Below the pieces are notes generated by a model that was not told the origin of the DNA, did not search any database, and saw only the letters and a program-made list of their open reading frames with translations. From an uncultured Saprospiraceae bacterium (GTDB taxonomy: Bacteria; Bacteroidota; Bacteroidia; Chitinophagales; Saprospiraceae), in the NCBI GenBank assembly GCA_905480605.1, contig CAJQRD010000019.1, forward strand, positions 1 through 45,937: a stretch of DNA of 45,937 bases, written 5' to 3'. The position numbers and the translations under genes are program-made. Positions within the stretch are counted from its first letter, which is position 1; each line of letters begins with the position of its first letter. Shown here in pieces: positions 27,134 to 34,675 of the stretch.

Positions 27134-27148
27134 CTTAAACCAAAATGA

Positions 27149-27185
27149 AATAGGTTTCCTTGTTATAAGGAAACCTATTGTTTTT
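27149..27185. terminator. intrinsic terminator between mscL and the convergent haem-like lipoprotein gene
   Basis: A perfect 13-bp stem AATAGGTTTCCTT (27149-27161) with AAGGAAACCTATT (27167-27179), loop of 5, followed by GTTTTT. Confidence 0.85.
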
Positions 27186-27207
27186 CAGATCTATTTTAGT
27201 AGCCCTA

Positions 27208-27564
27208 TTATTCAGGAGCTCCATCATTAATCCAACTTGTCAATTTATCAATTGTACAATCATCTAATTTTGTCCCGCCTTTTGGCATTTGCGAAAATCC
27301 TGACTCATGATTAATTGCACCTATAATTCTTCCTTCTCCAACAGCTGCAAATGCTTCAGTATAATCTCCCATAGGAAAAGTTGTATTTGTATTTGAAGCG
27401 TGGCAACTAGACGTGGCACAACTTGTATTCAAAATATCGGCAACAACACTATTATACGTTAATCCGTCTGTTTCACATGTCATAGTTACTAGGTCTTCAT
27501 CATCACCACAAGCGACAAAACCAATAAGCACCAGCATGGCAAAAAGTAATTTCATTCTATTCAT
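27208..27564 (-). CDS. small lipoprotein with cytochrome c-like signature (CX4CH)
   Basis: A 118-aa protein with a lipoprotein-type signal (LIGFVAC, Cys19) followed by an acidic GDDED stretch. The rest resembles a mono-haem cytochrome c domain. VADILNTSCATSSCHAS has Cys49, Cys54 and His55, and GFSQMPKGGTKLDDCTIDKLTSWINDGAP has a candidate axial Met93 and the typical final helix. The haem motif is CX4CH, not the usual CXXCH, so covalent haem attachment is uncertain. Cys103 in LDDC could instead form a disulfide. It converges on mscL and is divergent from the tyrA operon. Confidence 0.7.
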   Translation of the reverse strand: MNRMKLLFAMLVLIGFVACGDDEDLVTMTCETDGLTYNSVVADILNTSCATSSCHASNTNTTFPMGDYTEAFAAVGEGRIIGAINHESGFSQMPKGGTKLDDCTIDKLTSWINDGAPE

Positions 27565-27667
27565 ATTTAAAATTTTTGCCTAAGTTAAAAAAATCATTTC
27601 AGACATTTGTCCTAAAACAAGCATAGCAGCAATAACTTCATCTTATAATAGTTTTTTCATGATTAAC

Positions 27668-27698
27668 TTGTGTTTTATTAATATTCCGTTTATGTTTG
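27668..27698 (+). promoter_or_regulatory. promoter of the tyrA-aroF operon and its leader
   Basis: TATGTTTG (27691-27698) matches TAnnTTTG exactly. TTG (27668-27670) lies 20 nt upstream, the expected -33 spacing. Transcription should start around 27702-27705, a few bases before the leader-peptide ATG at 27707. Confidence 0.75.
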
Positions 27699-27706
27699 AA
27701 TTAATA

Positions 27707-27775
27707 ATGAATAAAACTTATACTATATATCATACTTGGAGTTACAGCTATTTCTGGAAACAGAACGGACTCTAA
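27707..27775 (+). CDS. aromatic amino acid leader peptide (attenuator), 22 aa
   Basis: The ORF from ATG at 27707 to TAA at 27773-27775 encodes 22 residues, starting MNKTYTIYHTWSYSYFW. Seven are aromatic: Tyr5, Tyr8, Trp11, Tyr13, Tyr15, Phe16 and Trp17. It lies between a consensus promoter and a terminator that precedes tyrA. Its 3' end (27766-27772) is complementary to the terminator's 5' arm. This is the arrangement of ribosome-mediated attenuation known from trp and phe leaders. The function is inferred from sequence only, but composition, position and pairing agree. Because the ATG is only 2-5 nt from the predicted start site, translation would be nearly leaderless. Confidence 0.8.
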   Translation: MNKTYTIYHTWSYSYFWKQNGL

Positions 27776-27838
27776 TTGTTATATGTAGTTATTTAGATAT
27801 AGATGAGTCCGGAGTTATTAACTCTGGACTTTTTTTTT
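27736..27838 (+). promoter_or_regulatory. transcription attenuator: protector, antiterminator and terminator stems
   Basis: Segment 1 (27736-27743, TTGGAGTT) can pair with segment 2 (27768-27775, GACTCTAA region) over 8 bp with two G-T. Segment 2 (27766-27772, CGGACTC) is perfectly complementary to segment 3 (27805-27811, GAGTCCG). Segment 3 (27806-27817) pairs with segment 4 (27819-27830) over up to 12 positions with one G-T, followed by T27830-27838. A ribosome held at Tyr13, Tyr15 or Phe16 would cover segment 1 and free segment 2 to form the antiterminator. A ribosome reaching the stop codon covers segment 2 and lets the terminator form. Confidence 0.8.
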
Positions 27839-27857
27839 GATTATAAATAAGTTAACT

Positions 27858-28727
27858 ATGAAAATTGGTGTAGTAGGACTAGGTCTGATTGGAGGCTCGA
27901 TAGCAAAGGAATTAAAATTAAGGTCATTTGGTTCTATTGAAGTGTTTGGTGTTGATAACAATCCAGAACATTCCCAAAAAGCAAGTGATTTGGATTTGGT
28001 GAACGGTATTATAGATCTTGATTCTGCTTGCCAGCAATGTGATGTAATTATAGTTGCAGTTCCTGTAAATATTATAGAAAGAATACTTCTCCAAATCCTT
28101 GATAAAATAGATGACAACGTTACAGTTTTTGATGTTGGATCAACAAAAAAAGAAATCTGCAACGCCGTTAAATCACACAAAATGAGACGACGATTTGTTG
28201 CTTCACATCCACTAGCTGGAACAGAGCGTTCAGGCCCAGAAGCTGCACTAATAAACCTTTTTAATGGTAAGAAAAACATCATTTGTGAAGAAAAATTCAG
28301 TGATAAAGATGCAATTGATAACACAATGAAGATATTTGATTTCTTGGGGATGAAAAGTTATTTCTTAAGCGCTGATGAACACGATAAACATATGGCGTAT
28401 GTATCGCATTTATCACATGTTACCTCATTTGCATTAAGCCAAACAGTTTTAGATATAGAAAAGGATGAAAAACAAATATTTAATTTAGCCAGTACTGGTT
28501 TTGCCACAACAGCCAGACTTGCCAAGTGTAACCCTGTGACATGGGCTGCCATATTTGAAAAAAATTCAACTTATCTGTCCGAAGCTTTGGGTGTGTACAT
28601 TCAAAAAATGACAGAATTTAAAAAGCTGGTTGATAGCGTTGATGTAAAAGGAATACACAGCTCTATTGTGGAAGCAAACGAAATTACTCGCGTATTAAAA
28701 GGTATAGAATTGAACAAGACTTCATAA
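27858..28727 (+). CDS. tyrA: prephenate dehydrogenase
   Basis: TyrA oxidatively decarboxylates prephenate to 4-hydroxyphenylpyruvate, the tyrosine branch. From ATG at 27858 the protein is 289 aa. A Rossmann NAD(P) loop opens it (MKIGVVGLGLIGGSIAKEL). The prephenate site lies in FVASHPLAGTERSGPEAA, and the helical dimer domain follows (HMAYVSHLSHVTSFALSQ). A longer frame from 27837 starts inside the terminator T run and is not credible. No chorismate mutase is fused here; that activity is on the next gene. The gene follows the attenuator terminator by 19 nt. Confidence 0.93.
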   Translation: MKIGVVGLGLIGGSIAKELKLRSFGSIEVFGVDNNPEHSQKASDLDLVNGIIDLDSACQQCDVIIVAVPVNIIERILLQILDKIDDNVTVFDVGSTKKEICNAVKSHKMRRRFVASHPLAGTERSGPEAALINLFNGKKNIICEEKFSDKDAIDNTMKIFDFLGMKSYFLSADEHDKHMAYVSHLSHVTSFALSQTVLDIEKDEKQIFNLASTGFATTARLAKCNPVTWAAIFEKNSTYLSEALGVYIQKMTEFKKLVDSVDVKGIHSSIVEANEITRVLKGIELNKTS

Positions 28728-28736
28728 CGAAAAATT

Positions 28737-29837
28737 ATGTCAGAAAATAAGAAAAGAGAATCATGGTTGACTAAAAACAAAAGACCAATTGTAATAGCAG
28801 GACCTTGTAGTGCTGAAACAGAAGAGCAAGTTATTGAAACTGCGAAGGGGTTAAAAAAGACAGGAAAATCTGATATTTTTCGTGCTGGAATTTGGAAGCC
28901 AAGAACAAGTCCTGGATCTTTTGAAGGCGTAGGATCAAAAGGATTACCATGGTTACAAAAAGTAAAAGAAATAACTGGTTTTCCTACAACCGTAGAGGTT
29001 GCAAAAGCTTCACACGTTGAGCTTTGTCTTGAATTTGGAATAGATATTTTATGGCTCGGAGCGAGAACAACCGTAAACCCATTTGCTGTACAGGAAATTG
29101 CCGATGCATTGCGAGGTGTAGACATCCCTGTCTTAGTTAAAAACCCTATCAATCCAGACTTAGCTTTATGGAATGGCAGTGTTCAAAGAATAAAAAAAGC
29201 TGGCATAAAAGAAGTTGGCGCTATTCACCGTGGGTTTTCAAACCTTGGAGAAAAGTATTACAGAAATAGACCTCAATGGCAAATCGCTATTGAGTTTATG
29301 AGGCAAAATCCTGATATGCCAATGATTTGTGATCCAAGTCATATATGTGGAAGGAGAGATATCCTTCAAGATGTTGGTCAAAAAGCAATGGATCTTGATT
29401 TTGATGGATTGATGATAGAAAGTCATATAGATCCAGATAATGCATGGAGTGATGCCAAACAACAAATAACTCCTAAAGTTTTTGGTACCATGATTACAGA
29501 AATGAAACTACGTCATGATTATGAGGATAACCCAAGATTACAGAGCAAATTGGACCAAATGCGTGAAGTAATTGATCATATAGACGAAGAAATTATAAAT
29601 TCCTTATCCAATAGAATGGCTATTGCAAGAGATATTGGGACGTATAAAAAAGAAAACAATATAACCATCTACCAGGATAAACGGTGGAACGAAATTATTG
29701 ATAAAACAAAAGAGCAAGCAAAAAAATCTGGATTAAGTGTCGAATTTATATTAAAATATATAAATGCTGTACATGATGAAAGTATAAACCAGCAAGACTT
29801 TATTATGAAAAAAAAAGAAAAAGGAGAAAGCAAATAA
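28737..29837 (+). CDS. aroF: bifunctional 3-deoxy-7-phosphoheptulonate synthase / chorismate mutase
   Basis: A 366-aa fusion. Residues ~15-250 are a type I-beta DAHP synthase, condensing PEP and erythrose 4-phosphate: VIAGPCSAE, FRAGIWKPRTSPGSFEGVG, VLVKNPINPD, IHRGF and DPSHICGRRD. Residues ~265-355 form an AroQ chorismate mutase helix bundle (LDQMREVIDHIDEEIINSLSNRM). The mutase is C-terminal, the order described for Porphyromonas gingivalis and the reverse of Bacillus. In such enzymes prephenate binding to the mutase can inhibit the synthase. It is 9 bp after tyrA. Together they cover the first step of the shikimate pathway and the steps from chorismate towards tyrosine. Confidence 0.93.
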   Translation: MSENKKRESWLTKNKRPIVIAGPCSAETEEQVIETAKGLKKTGKSDIFRAGIWKPRTSPGSFEGVGSKGLPWLQKVKEITGFPTTVEVAKASHVELCLEFGIDILWLGARTTVNPFAVQEIADALRGVDIPVLVKNPINPDLALWNGSVQRIKKAGIKEVGAIHRGFSNLGEKYYRNRPQWQIAIEFMRQNPDMPMICDPSHICGRRDILQDVGQKAMDLDFDGLMIESHIDPDNAWSDAKQQITPKVFGTMITEMKLRHDYEDNPRLQSKLDQMREVIDHIDEEIINSLSNRMAIARDIGTYKKENNITIYQDKRWNEIIDKTKEQAKKSGLSVEFILKYINAVHDESINQQDFIMKKKEKGESK

Positions 29838-30005
29838 CCATATTAAAAGGAGAATTAGATTGTTACTTCTTTTACCAATCTCTTGATTTAAAAACACAAT
29901 GTCAATTCCTTTGCTTTACAACTAAGTTTTTAAATCATTTCAATTCTAAACGTACTTTGATTTGTAAAAAGGAATGTTTTAATTTGCAGTCAATTAAAGA
30001 AGATT

Positions 30006-30404
30006 ATGAATTTAGAACCTTTTATATCAGTTAGTGGAGAGCAGGGATTATTTAGCATGGTAGCAAGTCGAAGCAATGGCCTGGTCCTTGAACACATTGA
30101 ATCTGGAAAATCTAAATTCTATTCAATGCGTAAGCACCAGTTTACTCCTCTTGGCACTGTTGCTATTTATACTTTGTCTGACACAAAGCCGCTAAAAGAT
30201 GTTTTTGAAACAATGTTGGCTCAATTTGAAAATACGCCCCCTGTAAGTATAAAGGCTGAAAATCATGTTATTGAAGAGTATTTTGAAGGTGTTTTACCTG
30301 ATTATGATGAAGATCGAGTGTCTTTAAAAGACATGAAAAAAGTTATCAAATGGTTCAATCTTTTGAAAGACAAAGATCTTTTAAATACTGAAGAAGAAGA
30401 GTAA
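30006..30404 (+). CDS. DUF5606 domain protein
   Basis: A 132-aa cytoplasmic protein, starting MNLEPFISVSGEQGLFSMVASR, which I recognise as the Bacteroidota DUF5606 family. No catalytic motif is visible. It has a beta-rich N-terminal half (ISVSGEQGLFSMV, GLVLEHIESGKSKFYSM) and an acidic, helical C-terminus ending in five glutamates. It lies 168 bp after the aromatic operon, with a degenerate promoter (TTTG, 20 nt, TAATTTG) just upstream, so it is probably its own unit. Function unknown. Confidence 0.75.
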   Translation: MNLEPFISVSGEQGLFSMVASRSNGLVLEHIESGKSKFYSMRKHQFTPLGTVAIYTLSDTKPLKDVFETMLAQFENTPPVSIKAENHVIEEYFEGVLPDYDEDRVSLKDMKKVIKWFNLLKDKDLLNTEEEE

Positions 30405-30562
30405 CCAAACTTACTGCCATAACTTGCGACTCTCCTCAATGACGACAGTTTGTTTTAATTTAACATTAGTTAGGTGGTAAATAATTAAGATTTAGTTTAA
30501 TCTTTAATCTAAACACTCTTAGTTTAACCCGTTGAACCGCAAAGCGCCCTCAATATTAAAAC

Positions 30563-30665
30563 TAGGACTTTAAAGCATAAGGCTATGCTCTATTTGAACT
30601 GTCAGGTGTTTTAAAGTGCTGATTAATTTCGAGACCAGTTATTTGATGTCTCGTTTTTTCTTTTT
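30563..30665 (+). other. structured intergenic element ending in an intrinsic terminator (possible small RNA)
   Basis: AGGACTTTAAAG can pair with TTTTAAAGTGCT (about 30610-30620), enclosing the hairpin AGCATA-AGGC-TATGCT. It is followed by a terminator: CGAGAC (30630-30635), 12-nt loop, GTCTCG (30648-30653), then T6-C-T5. The terminator lies ~225 nt past the DUF5606 stop, which is far for a normal 3' end. It also contains the 12-mer CTGTCAGGTGTT (30599-30610), found again at 42400-42411. Confidence 0.45.
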
Positions 30666-30684
30666 AAACTTAAAAGGTTAAAAC

Positions 30685-31227
30685 TTAAAAACTATCTGTT
30701 TTACGATATCCCTTCACTCCTCTAAACAAAGCTTCGAATTGAGGGATTTCTTTTCCAGCATTATCGTTAGTATAAACAAGATCTAAAAACCTAAATTCTT
30801 TCTTACCAAAATCCAAAACCATAGGTAAAATTGGGATTTTCGCGCCATCTGCTATATAATAAAAGCCCGTTTTAAACTTTTCAATACGTTTTCTCTGTCC
30901 TTCTGGAGCTATTAGAATTGTTAACTCATCCATATCGTCATACATATCAACCACGTTCTGAACAAAACTTTGACCTTTTTTTTGCATAACAGGTATTCCT
31001 CCCAAAGGATACATGATCCAAGACATAGGTGGTTTAAAAAGTGATGGCTTTCCTATATACTTAACTGGTGCTTGAATTGCAGCTCTCACCAAAATACCCA
31101 ATGGAAAATCCCAATTTGAAGTGTGTGGAGCTCCAATAAGCAATTTCTTTTTAACATCATTTCTGTAATCTCCTACTACTTTCCACCCCAGTAATTTAAG
31201 GATAACTTTTGCTAAAGCCTGAGTCAT
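30685..31227 (-). CDS. lysophospholipid (1-acylglycerol-3-phosphate-like) acyltransferase
   Basis: A 180-aa member of the PlsC-like family. The catalytic HX4D motif is His35-TSNW-Asp40 (APHTSNWDFPLG). The substrate-binding PEG motif is IAPEGQRKR (Glu109). A GKPSLFKPP block resembles motif II, and GAKIPILPM motif IV. At 180 aa it is short for PlsC and lacks the N-terminal transmembrane helix of classical enzymes, as do many Bacteroidota 'acyltransferase' paralogues. The acceptor could be a lysophospholipid or another lipid. It stands alone and is divergent from the sigma-factor operon. Confidence 0.85.
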   Translation of the reverse strand: MTQALAKVILKLLGWKVVGDYRNDVKKKLLIGAPHTSNWDFPLGILVRAAIQAPVKYIGKPSLFKPPMSWIMYPLGGIPVMQKKGQSFVQNVVDMYDDMDELTILIAPEGQRKRIEKFKTGFYYIADGAKIPILPMVLDFGKKEFRFLDLVYTNDNAGKEIPQFEALFRGVKGYRKTDSF

Positions 31228-31343
31228 ATTTCTATTTTCTTAAAACAATACAAACAAATTACTTTACAGAATTGTAAAAAATAATTTTAGATATATTAAA
31301 CTTTGCTTACAAATGATGGTCTTAATATTAAATCGATACAAAA

Positions 31344-31904
31344 TTGCAAGAAGTTAAAGATGCTAAAATACTCGAAATGTTATCAAATGATAGCCAATTC
31401 GATAAAGGATTTGAACTCTTGGTTCAAAAATACCAAGAGCGTCTTTATTGGCATATTAGAAACTATGTTCACTTTCATCAAGATGCAGATGATATTATAC
31501 AAAACACATTCATTAAGGTCTTTAAAAACATTAAGGGCTTTGAGTCTAAATCTAAGCTATACACTTGGATGTACAGAATTGCAACAAATGAATCGATAAA
31601 TTATATAAATAAGAATAAAAGACATGTACATTCTAATGTTGATGAACATCTAATTGAGTTCGAAGAAAAGTTAAAAGCCGATACCTATTTTGATGGAGAT
31701 GCAGCCCAACTCAATTTAATTAAAGCAATAAGTAAGTTACCCCTAAAGCAAAAGACTGTTTTCAATATGAGGTATTTTGATGAGTTGAGTTATGCAGATA
31801 TTTCAGAAATTCTAGATACTTCTATAGGATCATTAAAAGCATCATATCATCATGCCATGAAAAAGGTAGAAACACATTTAAAAGAAAGTCAAAGTTATGT
31901 CTAA
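31344..31904 (+). CDS. ECF-type sigma-70 family RNA polymerase sigma factor
   Basis: A 186-aa sigma factor. Region 2 runs from ~GFELLVQKYQERLYWHIRNYVHFHQDADDIIQNTFIKVFKNI. Region 4 is LPLKQKTVFNMRYFDELSYADISEILDTSIGSLKASYHHAMKKVE, with the helix-turn-helix. The start is a TTG at 31344: an in-frame stop lies at 31314 and the first ATG is codon 12 (31377), too late, because family members have ~20 residues before GF..L..KYQERL. Eight bases overlap the next gene, which encodes a membrane-anchored candidate anti-sigma factor. A CpxP-like exported gene completes the unit. Confidence 0.9.
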   Translation: MQEVKDAKILEMLSNDSQFDKGFELLVQKYQERLYWHIRNYVHFHQDADDIIQNTFIKVFKNIKGFESKSKLYTWMYRIATNESINYINKNKRHVHSNVDEHLIEFEEKLKADTYFDGDAAQLNLIKAISKLPLKQKTVFNMRYFDELSYADISEILDTSIGSLKASYHHAMKKVETHLKESQSYV

Positions 31905-32406
31905 GAAGAATTTACCAAAAGATTATTTCACAAGGTTACAAAACCAAATTATAAAAGATGTCAATGACATAGATGATAACTTGGAGGCAAGTGCGCCCTT
32001 TTTATCTTGCATAAATAAAGTCAATATATATAATGTACCTGATAGGTATTTCGTCACAAATGAAAGAAATATACTAAATAATCAAATCACAAAAATTATG
32101 TTCTTACCTAAAAAAATTATGGGCATTGCAGCTTCGCTTTTAATCATGATTTCTATTTCATGGGTTGTATTTAACAATACAGATCAAATAGAGCTAACTG
32201 CTGAATTGGACGAAACAGTATTTATTGATTATCTATTAGAAAATACAGATGATCTTGACAATGCGACCTTGATCACTCTTAATGAAAACAATACAATCAG
32301 TGAAGAAATTGATTTTGAAGAAATTTCAAATGAAGAGCTAAGCAATTACATTGAAACCATCGTTGATGATATTTCAATTGAAGACCTGGCAATTATAAAC
32401 ATTTAA
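31897..32406 (+). CDS. single-pass membrane protein, candidate anti-sigma factor
   Basis: A 169-aa protein with a ~75-residue soluble N-terminus, one transmembrane helix (MGIAASLLIMISISWVVF, residues ~76-93) and a very acidic C-terminal tail. I see no zinc-binding HxxxCxxC anti-sigma motif and recognise no named family. Its role is inferred from position: it overlaps the ECF sigma stop by 8 nt and sits before a CpxP-like gene. That is the usual Bacteroidota order of sigma, membrane inhibitor and sensor. Confidence 0.65.
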   Translation: MSKKNLPKDYFTRLQNQIIKDVNDIDDNLEASAPFLSCINKVNIYNVPDRYFVTNERNILNNQITKIMFLPKKIMGIAASLLIMISISWVVFNNTDQIELTAELDETVFIDYLLENTDDLDNATLITLNENNTISEEIDFEEISNEELSNYIETIVDDISIEDLAIINI

Positions 32407-32417
32407 AAAAGTATAAA

Positions 32418-32888
32418 ATGAATAAAGTAATATTTGTAATTCTATTAATGGGTTTTGCTGCGATGTCGCAAGCCCAAGGACGAAGAGGCAACATTGAGAA
32501 AAAAGTTGAAGCAAAGAAAGTTGGTTATCTGACAAATAAACTTGATCTGTCTCCAGGTGAGGCTCAGGTATTTTGGCCTGTATATAATATGTATACAGAC
32601 AAATTAAAATCTTTTAACAATTACGATGACGAAGCTTCACTTTCTAATGATGAAGATATAGATGCTGACAATGAAATTAGGAATCTAATTGAAACAGAAA
32701 AGCAAAAGTTATCCGTCAAAGAAGAGTACATCGCTAAGTTTAAGCAAGTCATTGGTGCAGAAAAAACTTTAATACTCCTTCGGTCTGAAAGAGGCTTTAA
32801 AAGGGAAATGTTGAAGAGTATTAGAAAAAGAAAAGAGAAGGGAATTAAGCCATTTAAAAAAGAAAAAAAGTCTAAAGAAGATAAATAA
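32418..32888 (+). CDS. exported CpxP/Spy-like protein, ECF-sigma-associated
   Basis: A 156-aa protein with a signal peptide ending SQAQ (residue ~20). The mature part is helical and charged: YLTNKLDLSPGEAQVFWPVYNMYTDKL resembles the LTxxQ-type helical hairpin of CpxP/Spy chaperones. The C-terminus is strongly basic (KRKEKGIKPFKKEKKSKEDK). Proteins of this type next to ECF sigma genes in Bacteroidota are often labelled as their periplasmic sensors, by inference. It starts 11 bp after the membrane protein, and a terminator follows at 32935-32966. Confidence 0.7.
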   Translation: MNKVIFVILLMGFAAMSQAQGRRGNIEKKVEAKKVGYLTNKLDLSPGEAQVFWPVYNMYTDKLKSFNNYDDEASLSNDEDIDADNEIRNLIETEKQKLSVKEEYIAKFKQVIGAEKTLILLRSERGFKREMLKSIRKRKEKGIKPFKKEKKSKEDK

Positions 32889-33232
32889 TTGCTTCAAAAA
32901 AATTGATTTCAAATTTATCAATTTGGCTTATTTTAAAAAAGTTACCCTTCATATGGTAACTTTTTTTTATGCAACAACTAAATAAAAGGTATAATCTTTT
33001 TAAAAATATTCTTAAATAATAAAAACTAGATGATACATTGAGTGGTGACTATTAAGAATCTAAGCTTTACAAAAATAGATTATATGTACACAATCATCTG
33101 ACTTACAAGTAGTTAAATGCAACCATTGATTTGGGATAGTGTGGAAAAAAAGTTTGTACAAGTAAGATGATAAGATATGAATTTGGTTATATTTACAACG
33201 AATTATAACCTAAGAATAGAATAAGAGCTTTA
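32889..33232. other. 344-bp intergenic stretch with a terminator, otherwise featureless
   Basis: It contains the terminator at 32935-32966. Beyond that it is AT-rich without coding potential or an exact -7 box for the TPR gene. Confidence 0.6.
32935..32967. terminator. intrinsic terminator of the sigma-factor operon
   Basis: AAAAAAGTTACC (32935-32946) pairs with GGTAACTTTTTT (32955-32966) over an 8-nt loop, with a T run. Confidence 0.8.
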
Positions 33233-34645
33233 ATGGAAAATAAAACCAAACGCGACGTTACGTTTTTGAACCTCGTGTCTGATTTCGAAACCAACTTTGA
33301 AAAAGGTCAAAGCGTCAATCTTGACGACAAGACTTTCTTGGAAATTATCAGATTTTACGAAGAGGAACTACAATACGATAAAGCTATCGAGGTCGCAGAC
33401 CTAGCACTTTCCCAACACAGTTACAAGCCCGATTTTTACATAATAAAAGCCAGGCTTCTTTTTCAAACAAGTTTGCAAGATGAAGCACTAGAACTATTAA
33501 CCAAGGCCGAAGCAATATCACCTTTTGAACATGATATCTTATTGTTAAAAATAAGAATTCTAGCATTTAAAGGTGAAATTACTGAAGCAAAAAACATTCT
33601 TAAGGATATGAAAAGATATGTCTCCTCAGGAGACTTATCCGATGTATATCTTAGCGAATCATTTATCAATGAGGTTACTCAGGATTATGAGGGAATGTAT
33701 GAAAATTTGACCAAGTCTATCATTTGCGATATGCAAAATGAAGAAGCTTTTGAAAGAATTGGGTTTGCTGTACAGTTGTCAAAAAACTACGAGGCTAGTG
33801 CTGAGTTTCACAACATGGTCTTGAATGAACAAGCATTCAATTATTTAGCTTGGTATAATCTTGGGCACGCACAGTCTTGTCTTGGGGAATATTCAAAAGC
33901 AATGGATTCACTTGAGTATTCTTTTATAACAGAAGCAAATTTCGAAAACGGTTATTTGGATTGTGCTGACATTTGCATACAAGAAACCAAATATCAACGT
34001 GCCTTAAAAATTTACCAAAGCTATTTAGAAATATTTGGCATCAATGAAGAAGTACTCATCAATATGGCTGAGTGCGAATACCAATTAGGCAACTTAAGTA
34101 AAGCAAGAATCCTACTCAATAAGTTATTGAAGCTTGACCCCTATAATGATGAAGTTTATTACAAACTAGGTTTGTGCTATGCTCAATCAGAAAACTGGAA
34201 CAAAGCGATAAACGCATACCACAAAGCAATTGCTCTTGAGGACAATTGTGAGGACTATTATTTTTCTCTAGCCAAAGCTAACGCAGCAGTAGGTGCTTAT
34301 GACAAAGCAGAGCACTTTTATGGTGAAGCTATCCAGATGGGACCAGAACAAAGTATGTACTGGAGAGATTATATCTCATTTTTGATTAAGCTTGGCAAGA
34401 AAGACAAAGCACTAGAAGTTTTTAATGATTCCGATGATTATACTTTCGGCGCAGATCTTATATTTTGCAGAGGCGTCGCACAGTATTTGAATGGTGATAT
34501 AAAAGAGGCTTACAGTTCATTCGAAGAAGGACTAAAAGAAGGCTTTGATCAACATACAATAATATATGATATTGAACCAGAATTGGCTTTAAATAAAGAA
34601 TTACAATCGATGATAACTTATTTCAGAGGCGAAAGATCTGAATAA
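33233..34645 (+). CDS. tetratricopeptide repeat protein
   Basis: A 470-aa protein without signal peptide or membrane helix, so probably cytoplasmic. It is made almost wholly of TPR helical hairpins from residue ~35 to ~440. Clear units are YDKAIEVADLALSQHSYKPD, AWYNLGHAQSCLGEYSKAMDSLEYS, DEVYYKLGLCYAQSENWNKAINAYHKAIALE and YFSLAKANAAVGAYDKAEHFYGEAIQMG. TPR arrays act as protein-binding scaffolds. The partner is unknown and no enzymatic domain is present. It is a single-gene unit with a terminator at 34676-34707. Confidence 0.9.
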   Translation: MENKTKRDVTFLNLVSDFETNFEKGQSVNLDDKTFLEIIRFYEEELQYDKAIEVADLALSQHSYKPDFYIIKARLLFQTSLQDEALELLTKAEAISPFEHDILLLKIRILAFKGEITEAKNILKDMKRYVSSGDLSDVYLSESFINEVTQDYEGMYENLTKSIICDMQNEEAFERIGFAVQLSKNYEASAEFHNMVLNEQAFNYLAWYNLGHAQSCLGEYSKAMDSLEYSFITEANFENGYLDCADICIQETKYQRALKIYQSYLEIFGINEEVLINMAECEYQLGNLSKARILLNKLLKLDPYNDEVYYKLGLCYAQSENWNKAINAYHKAIALEDNCEDYYFSLAKANAAVGAYDKAEHFYGEAIQMGPEQSMYWRDYISFLIKLGKKDKALEVFNDSDDYTFGADLIFCRGVAQYLNGDIKEAYSSFEEGLKEGFDQHTIIYDIEPELALNKELQSMITYFRGERSE

Positions 34646-34675
34646 TTATCACAAAATGCATTACTCAATCTTATT

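Noticed and set aside
27801-27838. Terminator before tyrA read as the simple end of an upstream gene
   Set aside because: No plus-strand gene ends upstream (mscL has its own terminator at 27149-27185), and the hairpin lies between a promoter with leader ORF and tyrA. Attenuation explains it better.
30563-30665. 6S RNA or another known structured RNA
   Set aside because: I could not match it to any consensus structure I remember; left as an unnamed candidate.
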